Assembly: GCF_002104515.1 (NCBI RefSeq)
Contig: NZ_NBOE01000013.1
Span: 1-64,000, forward strand
Length of the DNA stretch: 64,000 nt
From: Colwellia polaris
Lineage (GTDB): Bacteria; Pseudomonadota; Gammaproteobacteria; Enterobacterales; Alteromonadaceae
Direction: 5' to 3'
Part shown: in pieces, positions 56,785-64,000 of the stretch
Numbering within the stretch: position 1 is the stretch's first letter
Layout of the letters: the number at the start of each line of letters is the position of its first letter
Made by a program: the position numbers and the translations under genes
The notes under the pieces: model-generated
The model's database searches: none
Told to the model about the DNA's origin: nothing
The model's input: the letters and a program-made list of their open reading frames with translations, nothing else

Positions 56785-57042
56785 ATGGCAGTTGATATAT
56801 ATACCAAAGCAACTTGTTTTTATTGCATGCGAGCGAAAGCTTTATTAGATGATATGAACGTTGCTTACAATGAAATAAAAATAGATGGTGATGCACCACT
56901 ACGTGAGAAAATGATCAAGCGTAGTCATGGCGCTTCAACCGTGCCTCAAATATTTATTAACAATAACCATATCGGTGGTTGTGACGATTTATTTGCATTG
57001 CATGCACAAGACAAATTAGCTTCACTTTTAGCCTCTGAGTAA
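56785..57042 (+). CDS. grxC: Glutaredoxin 3
   Basis: 85 residues. Dithiol active site CFYC (11-14), cis-Pro region STVPQIFINNNHIGGCDDLFAL. Standard GrxC length. Reduces disulfides using glutathione. Confidence 0.96.
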   Translation: MAVDIYTKATCFYCMRAKALLDDMNVAYNEIKIDGDAPLREKMIKRSHGASTVPQIFINNNHIGGCDDLFALHAQDKLASLLASE

Positions 57043-57107
57043 AAGTGAAAATATCTTAGAATAAAATGCCAATACATAATGGCGTAAAATATAAAGGACA
57101 TAACAAC

Positions 57108-57617
57108 ATGGCTGACGAAAACCAAACTGGCGCAGAAGCGACTACTGAGCAACAAGCACCACAATTTGCTATTCAACGTATTTATACAAAAGATATTTCT
57201 TTTGAAACACCAAACTCTCCAGCAATTTTTCAAAAAGAATGGAAGCCTGAAGTTCAATTAGATATTGATACTAAGTCTAATAAACTAGCTGATGACACTT
57301 ATGAAGTAACGTTATCGTTAACGGTTACGGCTAAAGTTGAAGAGCAAACGGCATTTTTAGCAGAAGTACAACAATCGGGTATTTTTACTATTGGTAATTT
57401 ACCAGAAGCGCAATTAGCACATACTATTGGTGCATTTTGTCCTACAACATTATTCCCTTATGCTCGTGAAGCAGTAGCTAACTTAGTAAGTCGTGGTTCT
57501 TTCCCACAAATTAACTTAGCACCAGTTAACTTTGAAGCATTATTCGCAAACTACGTACAACAGCGTGCAGCTCAAGCAAATGCTGAACAAGCACCTGCAA
57601 GTACAGAAACGCATTAA
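57108..57617 (+). CDS. secB: Protein-export chaperone SecB
   Basis: 169 residues from ATG 57108, which has an AAAGGA ribosome site; a longer frame from 57066 adds 14 residues and lacks a site. Contains [59 protein letters not shown]. Holds preproteins unfolded for SecA. Confidence 0.96.
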   Translation: MADENQTGAEATTEQQAPQFAIQRIYTKDISFETPNSPAIFQKEWKPEVQLDIDTKSNKLADDTYEVTLSLTVTAKVEEQTAFLAEVQQSGIFTIGNLPEAQLAHTIGAFCPTTLFPYAREAVANLVSRGSFPQINLAPVNFEALFANYVQQRAAQANAEQAPASTETH

Positions 57618-57620
57618 TTG

Positions 57621-58628
57621 ATGAGCCCTGATTCTGCCGCAATTTCGGTTATTGGTGCTGGCTCTTACGGTACCGCGCTGGCTATTTGCTTAGCGAGAAA
57701 TGGCCATAAAACGCTACTTTGGGGGCGTGATGAAAATCATGTTGCCCAAATGGCAAGCTCGCGTGCCAATGAAAAATATTTACCAGGTAGCTCTTTTCCA
57801 GAAGCGTTACTCGTAAGCAGTGACTTAGCTAAAGTAGTAGCCGCCAGTAAAAATATTTTATTAGTAGTACCTAGCCATGTTTTTGGTGAAATGCTAACGC
57901 AAATAAAGCCTTTTTTGACAAAGGATGCCCGTTTAGTTTGGGCCACTAAAGGCTTAGAGCATGATACAGGGCGTTTATTGCAAGACGTAGCAAGAGAGAT
58001 CTTAGGTGACGATATATCGTTAGCAGTACTTTCTGGGCCTACTTTTGCTAAAGAAATGGCGGCAGGCTTACCTACCGCAATTTCGTTGTCTTCAACGGAT
58101 GATACTTTTGTTGAAGATATCTCGAATTTATTACACTGTGAACGAACATTTCGGGTGTACAGCAATAAAGACTTTATTGGCATTCAATTAGGTGGTGCTG
58201 TTAAAAACGTTATTGCCATTGGTGCTGGTATGGCCGATGGTATTGGCTTTGGTGCCAATGCACGTACCGCATTAATTACCCGTGGCCTAGCAGAAATGAC
58301 ACGCTTAGGCTGTGCATTAAATGCGGAACCATCAACTTTTATGGGCATGGCCGGGCTAGGTGATTTAGTATTAACGTGTACTGATAACCAATCACGCAAC
58401 CGTCGCTTTGGCTTAGCTTTAGGTGGCGGAGCTGGTGTTGAGCAAGCTATTGCTGATATTGGGCAAGTGGTAGAAGGTTACCGCAATACCAAAGAGGTTT
58501 ACTTATTGGCTAAAAGAATGGGCGTTGAAATGCCTATTGTTGAGCAAGTTTACCAAGTACTTTATTGTGCTAAAGATGCCAAATTAGCTGCTGCAGATTT
58601 ATTATCACGCGATCGTAAATTCGAATAA
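57621..58628 (+). CDS. gpsA: NAD(P)H-dependent glycerol-3-phosphate dehydrogenase
   Basis: 335 residues from ATG 57621 (TTG at 57618 is an alternative). NAD(P) site [30 protein letters not shown], catalytic Lys in [16 protein letters not shown], and [20 protein letters not shown]. Makes glycerol 3-phosphate for phospholipids; it also feeds the TagD-like CDP-glycerol route. cysE, which often follows in relatives, is absent here. Confidence 0.96.
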   Translation: MSPDSAAISVIGAGSYGTALAICLARNGHKTLLWGRDENHVAQMASSRANEKYLPGSSFPEALLVSSDLAKVVAASKNILLVVPSHVFGEMLTQIKPFLTKDARLVWATKGLEHDTGRLLQDVAREILGDDISLAVLSGPTFAKEMAAGLPTAISLSSTDDTFVEDISNLLHCERTFRVYSNKDFIGIQLGGAVKNVIAIGAGMADGIGFGANARTALITRGLAEMTRLGCALNAEPSTFMGMAGLGDLVLTCTDNQSRNRRFGLALGGGAGVEQAIADIGQVVEGYRNTKEVYLLAKRMGVEMPIVEQVYQVLYCAKDAKLAAADLLSRDRKFE

Positions 58629-58646
58629 CTGATAACTTAGAGTTTC

Positions 58647-58705
58647 AAGCTGTCAGTTTTAAGCTGTCAGCTTTAAGCTGTCAGCTTTAAGCTGTCAGCT
58701 TTAAG
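58647..58705. repeat. Four tandem copies of a 14-bp unit
   Basis: AAGCTGTCAGCTTT repeated at 58647 (one variant base), 58661, 58675 and 58689, then AAG. Each unit is itself palindromic (AAGCT-GTC-AGCTT), so the array can form alternative hairpins. Between the convergent ends of gpsA and trmL; may serve as terminator. Confidence 0.85.
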
Positions 58706-58749
58706 TTCATTTTTCTAATTTTAGCTTCTCGCTAATTCAACCTCTGCTT

Positions 58750-59214
58750 TTAAACCGAATTTTCAAAACCCAATTGGCGCCATGCTTCATAAACGATAAC
58801 GGCTGTTGCGTTTGATAAGTTCATACTTCTGCTGTCTTTTAACATCGGTATTCTAATTTTGTCTTGATCGGGGATTTGTTGTCTAACATCTTCAGGCAAA
58901 CCTCCGGTTTCAGAGCCGAATAAGAGATAATCACCGGCCTCAAAGTTTATATCACCATAATAACCGGTTGATTTTGTCGTTACCGCTAACACGCGTTTAG
59001 GTTGTTCAGATTCAACAAAACTTTCATAACTTGCATGACGTTTAAGCGCCGCAAACTCATGGTAATCTAGTCCAGCTCTGCGGAGTTTTTTATCTTCTAG
59101 ATCAAAACCCAATGGTTCAATAAGGTGTAATCTAAACCCCGTATTGGCACATAAGCGAATAATATTACCTGTATTGGGCGGTATTTGAGGTTGAAATAAA
59201 ACGACATCTAACAT
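58750..59214 (-). CDS. trmL: tRNA (cytidine(34)-2'-O)-methyltransferase
   Basis: 154 residues. SPOUT knot: [63 protein letters not shown]. Methylates the wobble base of tRNA-Leu isoacceptors. Standard length. Confidence 0.95.
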   Translation of the reverse strand: MLDVVLFQPQIPPNTGNIIRLCANTGFRLHLIEPLGFDLEDKKLRRAGLDYHEFAALKRHASYESFVESEQPKRVLAVTTKSTGYYGDINFEAGDYLLFGSETGGLPEDVRQQIPDQDKIRIPMLKDSRSMNLSNATAVIVYEAWRQLGFENSV

Positions 59215-59324
59215 AGCAAGTGCTTAATAAATTCTATAATTAAATGTTATTATACAGGCCTTGAAGCGAATGCTTAAGCTTTGCTTTGACAATTTTTTAG
59301 AATATATATTCATGGGAGAACCCA

Positions 59325-60251
59325 GTGTCAGAAAACAAGATTGATTCTGCTCAATATGCGCACTTAGTTAAGATGGCGGCCTTTGCTGCATCGACAACGG
59401 CCTTGGTGTTAGTGCTAATAAAGCTCTATGCATTTTTTGTGACTGACGCTAGTGCTATGTTGGCCTCTGCTACCGACTCTATTTTAGATTTGTTTGCTTC
59501 TATTATGAATGTGGTTATTTTACGTTTTGCTTTAGCGCCAGCTGATAAAGAGCATAAATTTGGTCATGGCAAAGCAGAAAGTTTAGCTGGCTTAGTGCAA
59601 GCCGCCTTTGTTTTAGGTTCAGCGCTACTGCTAGTATTTAATGGTGTTGAACGCACGATTAGCCCTCAAGAAGTTGTTCGAACTGAAGTCGGTATTGTGG
59701 TATCGATTATTGCGATTGTGATGACATTAATGCTAGTGGTATTGCAAAAATGGGTTATTAGTCAAACAAAGTCGGTTGCGATAAGCGCTGATGCTTTGCA
59801 TTATCAATCTGATCTGATATTGAATTTAGGCGTGTTGGCGGCATTATTTCTTAGCCAAGGTTACTGGTTACAGGCAGATGGAGTATTTACGGTTGCAGTT
59901 GGTATATTTTTGCTAATTGGCGCAGGTAAAATAATATGGACCAGCGTGCATCAGTTAATGGATCACGAATTAACTTCAGAAGAGCTGAGTGTTATTAAGA
60001 AAATAGTTTTAGCGCATGAAGGTACACTAGGTTTGCATGAATTAAGAACACGACAAGCAGGTCCTGACCGTTTTATACAGTTTCATTTAGAGCTTGATGG
60101 AGAATTGTCTCTGTTTGAAGCCCATATAATAGGTGAAGCGATTGAACTTGAAATTATTGAAGCGCTAGCACCTTGTGAAGTCTTTATTCATCATGACCCG
60201 CTATCTGCGGCTAATCATCAACAAAAAAGTGAAGACATAAAGCGTATTTAG
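59325..60251 (+). CDS. fieF: Cation efflux protein FieF (CDF family)
   Basis: 308 residues. GTG start with a GGGAGA ribosome site. Six TMs; metal sites in SATDSILDLFASIMN and SADALHYQSDLILN (Asp/His pairs), KFGHGKAESLAGL, and a cytoplasmic C-terminal domain with IKKIVLAHEGTLGLHELRTRQAG and IHHDPL. Exports Zn2+/Fe2+ by proton antiport. Confidence 0.95.
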   Translation: MSENKIDSAQYAHLVKMAAFAASTTALVLVLIKLYAFFVTDASAMLASATDSILDLFASIMNVVILRFALAPADKEHKFGHGKAESLAGLVQAAFVLGSALLLVFNGVERTISPQEVVRTEVGIVVSIIAIVMTLMLVVLQKWVISQTKSVAISADALHYQSDLILNLGVLAALFLSQGYWLQADGVFTVAVGIFLLIGAGKIIWTSVHQLMDHELTSEELSVIKKIVLAHEGTLGLHELRTRQAGPDRFIQFHLELDGELSLFEAHIIGEAIELEIIEALAPCEVFIHHDPLSAANHQQKSEDIKRI

Positions 60252-60298
60252 TCTTCAACTTTTTTAATTAATAACGCTTTACTCATAAGCACTTAATG

Positions 60299-61405
60299 TT
60301 ATTGGTGTAACTCGAACCACGCGATAGTTTTATCTATCGCGATATCTCGGTATTGGTCTACCTCAAAATAAAGCTCGTGATATGCACCGTCGATAACAAC
60401 GGGTTTACCTTCAGGGCACGCACTTTTATTGGCTTTATAAAGTTGCTGGCAAAAACTTAACTGAGCATCATTATCTACAATTAGTTCGTTACCGGCTTGT
60501 AGCATTTGTATGGGAAGCGATAGTTTGTTTATATCTTTAAATAAGTTGTCTGAATTAATTATGGCTTGTTCTAACCAGGTAAAGGTTACTCCGCCAAGCT
60601 TTAATTCAGGTTGCGCCTGGTATAGCGCTTGAAAACGCTCGAACCTAGGCGCAGAATGCATCAGGTAATTCTCTTCAAAAGTACTTTTATTGATATCGTT
60701 TTGTCCCAAAAAGTACCAAGGGTTGTCTGACAGCCAGCGATTTAATGTTGAGCCTGTTTTTATTAATGACTTCGCCAACCACTTTGGTGTGCCACCACTT
60801 GATATAGCGATCATCGGTGAACTTAATGTCAGTGCTTTGATATTATGCGGATATAACTGCAAATACCTTAAGGCAATCGCTCCGCCCATAGAATGTGCCA
60901 GCATATAGGCTTGTTTATTATGTTGCGGGTATTGCTCGGGTAAAACGACGCTAATTAACTGGTTTAAATCTTGGGCGTAGTGATCAAACTTTTTAATATA
61001 CCCTTGTAAACGATTAGGCGTTAATCGTGCTGAAAGCCCTTGGCCGCGATGATCAATAATAACACTGTCATAACCTAGGTTATCGAGATCAAATGCCAAT
61101 TCTTGATACTTTAAGTAGCTTTCTGAGCGGCCAGGAACAATAACAATGAACGGCTTTTCTGGACGCTTAAGGTTAGTGGCATAAGCAATAGTAATTCTAT
61201 CTTCGGTTTCGAATGAAGCATGATTCACTGTCTTCCAAAAATCTGCAATGGCGAGCTCTTTTTGGGTTGTAAGTGCTCGCTTACTTTCTATGCTTTTGTC
61301 ATTAGCCATTAACGGGGTTCCTAGCAATAGTCCCAATAAGACTACTACATAAAATAATTTAAGCTTGATGACGACTATTTTTGCCGATTGCAGTGGGTAA
61401 TTCAA
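60299..61405 (-). CDS. Alpha/beta hydrolase, lysophospholipase-like (PldB family)
   Basis: 368 residues. N-terminal hydrophobic segment about 16-32, probably a signal peptide. VIVPGRSESYLKYQELAF, VIIDHRGQGLSARL, nucleophile Ser172 in LAHSMGGAIAL, TLSSPMIAI. Start overlaps the 3' end of the sensor kinase gene by 47 bases, so it is probably co-transcribed with cpxRA. Releases acyl chains from lysophospholipids or related esters. Confidence 0.85.
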   Translation of the reverse strand: MNYPLQSAKIVVIKLKLFYVVVLLGLLLGTPLMANDKSIESKRALTTQKELAIADFWKTVNHASFETEDRITIAYATNLKRPEKPFIVIVPGRSESYLKYQELAFDLDNLGYDSVIIDHRGQGLSARLTPNRLQGYIKKFDHYAQDLNQLISVVLPEQYPQHNKQAYMLAHSMGGAIALRYLQLYPHNIKALTLSSPMIAISSGGTPKWLAKSLIKTGSTLNRWLSDNPWYFLGQNDINKSTFEENYLMHSAPRFERFQALYQAQPELKLGGVTFTWLEQAIINSDNLFKDINKLSLPIQMLQAGNELIVDNDAQLSFCQQLYKANKSACPEGKPVVIDGAYHELYFEVDQYRDIAIDKTIAWFELHQ

Positions 61406-62765
61406 TGGTTACTGTTAATCCGTTTTGATTATTATTTTGGGCGCTGATATTACCATTATGCGCAACAACAGCTTGTTTTGCTATAGCCATTCCTAGCCCG
61501 GTTCCACCGGTTGCCCGATCGCGTGCTTGAGCAACTCTATAAAAAGGGTCAAATAGCTTAGGTAAATCTTCAATAGGTACACCTGTGCCGGTATCAGCTA
61601 TCTCAATAATAAATGTTGAATTTGTTTTCGTTAATTTAATACTAACTTGTTGATTTTTATGACTGTAGTTTACTGCGTTAATCAATATATTATTAAAGGC
61701 GCTCGATAGTAAGTTAGCATCTGCTTGCAATAAAGCGCTTCCTTGATGATCAAAGAGAATATTAATAGATTTTTCATTAGCGATATACTGTGCGTCTTCA
61801 ATACACAGCGTAAGTAGTTGTTTAAGATCTAAAGACATTAACTCAAGTTGGTTAATCGTATTTTCTTGCCTTGATAGCGATAAAACACTCGATATCATTT
61901 CGTCGAGTCGAGCTATTTCAAGCTCACATCGTTGTAAATGTTTATGTAATAAAGCTTCAGAGATATTGTTTTGTTGAGCAAGGCCTAACGCGATTTGTAA
62001 GCGGGTCATCGGGGAGCGGAGTTCATGAGAAACATCAGCCATTAATCGTTGATGTGAACCAATATTTTGTGCAAGTTTTTCAGCCATTAAATTAAAGCTT
62101 GCTGCACAAGCGCCAATTTCATCATTACGTTGGGCAATTAAAGGGATGCGAGTATTAAAGTCGCCGTCGCCAAAATGGGCGGCTGCTCTTTGCATAGCAA
62201 TAAGAGGCTTGGTGAATGAGCGGGTTAATAACCACAGTAAAAGCGAGCTAATAAAAATAGGAATTGCTAAACGAAGCCAAGTTGGAATACGCTGTATTAT
62301 GTTACCAAATGCAGGTTTTCGATCACGATTTGCTAAATACAATTGATATGAAGTTCCGGCAACATCAACCAAAACAGGGCCGGTCATTCGATAGAATTCA
62401 AACTTAATGGTCGTTAGATTCTCAAGGTTATTTTCAGTTAAAAAATCCTGTAAATTAACAGTTTGCCATGTATGTGAAGTAAGTACTTCGTTAGTTTTCG
62501 TATTTTTTAACAGTATTTCGCGCCCAGGTTTTTGGGGTAAATCGGATAACAGCTTTTCTGTTGAGTCGTAGGGGTTAAGTGCTAACTTTTGGCTGATACG
62601 ATCAACTCTGACGATATCTGAATGATGCGTTGGAATAATAACGCTTTTTGTTCTAAATTGTTCAGATATCAACCGTGTAACAACTATAGTTAAAATTACG
62701 ATCAACCAAAAGCAAATAAATAGTTTAGCGCCAATGGAAAAGAATTTTTTTGGTATTTTAAGCAT
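61359..62765 (-). CDS. cpxA: Sensor histidine kinase, CpxA-like
   Basis: 468 residues. TM about 12-32, periplasmic sensor (about 33-163), TM 164-181, HAMP, HisKA with His247 in MADVSHELRSPMTRL, and ATPase boxes NAVNYSHKNQ, DTGTGVP, GTGLGMAIAKQAV. The layout is that of EnvZ/CpxA-type kinases. Start overlaps the regulator's stop (TAATG). The CpxR-box and CpxP-like gene next door support the CpxA assignment. Confidence 0.85.
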   Translation of the reverse strand: MLKIPKKFFSIGAKLFICFWLIVILTIVVTRLISEQFRTKSVIIPTHHSDIVRVDRISQKLALNPYDSTEKLLSDLPQKPGREILLKNTKTNEVLTSHTWQTVNLQDFLTENNLENLTTIKFEFYRMTGPVLVDVAGTSYQLYLANRDRKPAFGNIIQRIPTWLRLAIPIFISSLLLWLLTRSFTKPLIAMQRAAAHFGDGDFNTRIPLIAQRNDEIGACAASFNLMAEKLAQNIGSHQRLMADVSHELRSPMTRLQIALGLAQQNNISEALLHKHLQRCELEIARLDEMISSVLSLSRQENTINQLELMSLDLKQLLTLCIEDAQYIANEKSINILFDHQGSALLQADANLLSSAFNNILINAVNYSHKNQQVSIKLTKTNSTFIIEIADTGTGVPIEDLPKLFDPFYRVAQARDRATGGTGLGMAIAKQAVVAHNGNISAQNNNQNGLTVTIELPTAIGKNSRHQA

Positions 62766-63466
62766 TAAGACACCTCTCCTGCTAAGAAAATATAACCAGC
62801 GCCACGAATGGTTTTAAGTTTGTCCGTTGGGCTAAAAGGAAGAAGCTTACGGCGAATATTACTCACATGCATATCAATACTGCGATCAAACGCGCTTAAC
62901 TTTCGGTTTAATACTTGTTCTGAAATTTCATTTTTACTGACAATTGAACCTGGCTTTGCCATTAAGTGCTCAATAATTTGATATTCAGTGCCGGTGAGTT
63001 CAACAAACTGATCATGGCAAGTCACTTGTCGTGTTGCGTGATTAAGCTTCACACCATTGACTTGTAAAGCTGAAATAGGAGCTTTAGTATTTTTAACGAT
63101 GTTTATGCGGCGAAGAATTGCTTTAATACGTGCAAGTAGCTCACGATGCTGAAAAGGCTTTGGTAAATAATCATCGGCCCCTAGCTCTAAACCTAATATG
63201 CGATCAGCATTATCGCCTTTAGCTGTTAACATTAAAATAGGTGTTTTATGGTTGCCACCTAAGGCTTTCAATACTTCAAAACCCGTTAATCCGGGCATCA
63301 TAACGTCTAACAAAATCAATGAAATTTTATCATCGAAGGCCTTTTCTAATCCTGAAATTCCATCATGACAGCAAATAAGCTCAAAGCCTTCAGTAGCAAG
63401 GTAATCTGTTAATAATTCGGCAAGCTCTTTGTCATCGTCGATTAATAAAAGTTTATGATTTTTCAT
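62765..63466 (-). CDS. cpxR: OmpR-family response regulator, CpxR-like
   Basis: 233 residues. Receiver with D10-D12 pocket, D54 in LILLDVMMPG, Lys in YLPKPFQHREL; winged helix with VELTGTEYQIIEHLM, FDRSIDMHVSNIRRKL and TIRGAGYIF. Divergent from a CpxP-like gene with a CpxR-box between, so probably autoregulated. Confidence 0.88.
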   Translation of the reverse strand: MKNHKLLLIDDDKELAELLTDYLATEGFELICCHDGISGLEKAFDDKISLILLDVMMPGLTGFEVLKALGGNHKTPILMLTAKGDNADRILGLELGADDYLPKPFQHRELLARIKAILRRINIVKNTKAPISALQVNGVKLNHATRQVTCHDQFVELTGTEYQIIEHLMAKPGSIVSKNEISEQVLNRKLSAFDRSIDMHVSNIRRKLLPFSPTDKLKTIRGAGYIFLAGEVS

Positions 63467-63561
63467 TGTGGTTCTCGCTAATTACTGATGTATATGTCGA
63501 TAGAAGTCATTTATTGATTCGTGGTGCATGATAACGTATAAATTTAAAGCGCATTGCTATC

Positions 63562-63577
63562 TTTACAAAACATTTAC
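63562..63577. promoter_or_regulatory. CpxR-box candidate
   Basis: TTTAC-N6-TTTAC, i.e. GTAAA-N6-GTAAA on the other strand, matching the CpxR consensus with a slightly long spacer. Lies between divergent cpxR and the cpxP-like gene. A -10-like TATACT (63609-63614) follows on the plus strand. Confidence 0.65.
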
Positions 63578-63642
63578 GTTGGCTTTCGTTTCTTTTCGTT
63601 GCATAAATTATACTGGTGTTGAATTCATTGAGGAGCAATATT

Positions 63643-64000
63643 ATGAAAATCCAAAAACTATATACAACAATTAAGCCGTACGCAGTAGTCAGTATATTTG
63701 TACTAGGTATTAGCAGTCTTAGTGTTAGCGCCATGGGGCATAATAAAAACGACCATAATATCGAAAATAACGTTGAAATGAGCCAACATAAAGGTGAGGG
63801 CGGTCATAAGCATCACGGTAATATGAAAAAAAGTCTACGTCGTCTAGCGAAAAAATTGGACTTAACGGCTGAGCAACGTAGTGAAATAAAAGCTATTTTT
63901 GCGGGTATGAAGGAAGATAGGAAAGCAAATAAAGTTGCGCTTTCTAGTTATAAAGAACAAATGAAGTCACTACATGCTGAGAGCGAATTTGACGAAAATA
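63643..64000 (+). CDS. cpxP: CpxP/Spy-like periplasmic protein (partial, runs off the window)
   Basis: 119 codons visible. AGGAG ribosome site 8 bases before ATG. Signal peptide to about residue 30 (SLSVSA), then a His-rich linker (KGEGGHKHHGNM) and a helical part with LAKKLDLTAEQRSEIKAIF, which is the LTxxQ motif of the CpxP/Spy family. Periplasmic chaperone and feedback regulator of Cpx. The His-rich stretch may bind metal. The 75-codon minus-strand frame across this start is a shadow. Confidence 0.85.
   Translation, partial: MKIQKLYTTIKPYAVVSIFVLGISSLSVSAMGHNKNDHNIENNVEMSQHKGEGGHKHHGNMKKSLRRLAKKLDLTAEQRSEIKAIFAGMKEDRKANKVALSSYKEQMKSLHAESEFDEN

Noticed and set aside
58647-58705. Possible CRISPR array
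   Set aside because: Units are 14 bp and directly adjacent, with no spacers and no cas genes.
63507-63734. Minus-strand 75-codon ORF
   Set aside because: Antisense to the start of the CpxP-like gene, which has a signal peptide and ribosome site.

Overview
The window is chromosomal DNA from an AT-rich marine gammaproteobacterium, most likely Alteromonadales and probably close to Colwellia or Thalassotalea. This is inferred from base composition, the EF-Tu tail, the Escherichia-like order gpmI/envC/yibQ next to yibN/grxC/secB/gpsA/trmL, and a complete exosortase A (XrtA/PEP-CTERM) exopolysaccharide locus. No database search was possible; family names rest on motifs, length and gene order.

Layout. 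1-1200: the 3' end of tuf, followed by decayed tandem copies of the tuf tail and its terminator, a candidate CsrB/RsmZ-type small RNA, and tRNA-Arg(CCG). 1623-9089: one tight operon of an RND adaptor, an RND permease, and the PrsK/PrsR two-component system. 9313-15063 (minus): the polysaccharide export operon (Wza-like lipoprotein, Wzz-like chain-length protein, BY-kinase, outer-membrane beta-barrel, ExeA-like ATPase). 15293-30561: the assembly operon, starting with the EpsB-type initiating sugar transferase, then glycosyltransferases, two deacetylase-like proteins, a flippase, acyltransferases, and a TagB/TagD-like pair that suggests glycerol-phosphate decoration.

30573-34018 is a graveyard of broken genes: a truncated ORF, an acyltransferase, an unidentified gene with one frameshift and one nonsense codon, an IS630-family transposase, an asparagine synthase and a cytidylyltransferase stub. 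34043-48051 resumes the XrtA system: O-antigen-ligase-like protein, GNAT/CelD-like acyltransferase, glycosyltransferase, beta-helix protein, exosortase A fused to an EpsI-like tail, two tandem PrsT TPR lipoproteins, and a PEP-CTERM protein. A clear -24/-12 (sigma-54) promoter precedes the PEP-CTERM gene, matching PrsR being a sigma-54 activator.

48463-48695 is a MITE-like element with perfect 19-bp ends. 48693-51439 holds a ThiF-like E1 enzyme, the exosortase-associated acyltransferase and a patatin-like lipase. 51565-60251 is mostly housekeeping: secreted protease, YibQ, EnvC, GpmI, YibN, GrxC, SecB, GpsA, TrmL, FieF. 60299-64000 holds a lysophospholipase-like protein, a CpxA/CpxR-type system, and the start of a divergent CpxP/Spy-like gene behind a CpxR-box candidate.

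Together: PrsK/PrsR with sigma-54 would switch on the PEP-CTERM protein; the Wzx/Wzy/Wza-type machinery makes and exports the polysaccharide; exosortase A processes and anchors PEP-CTERM proteins; PrsT and the export ATPase support secretion.
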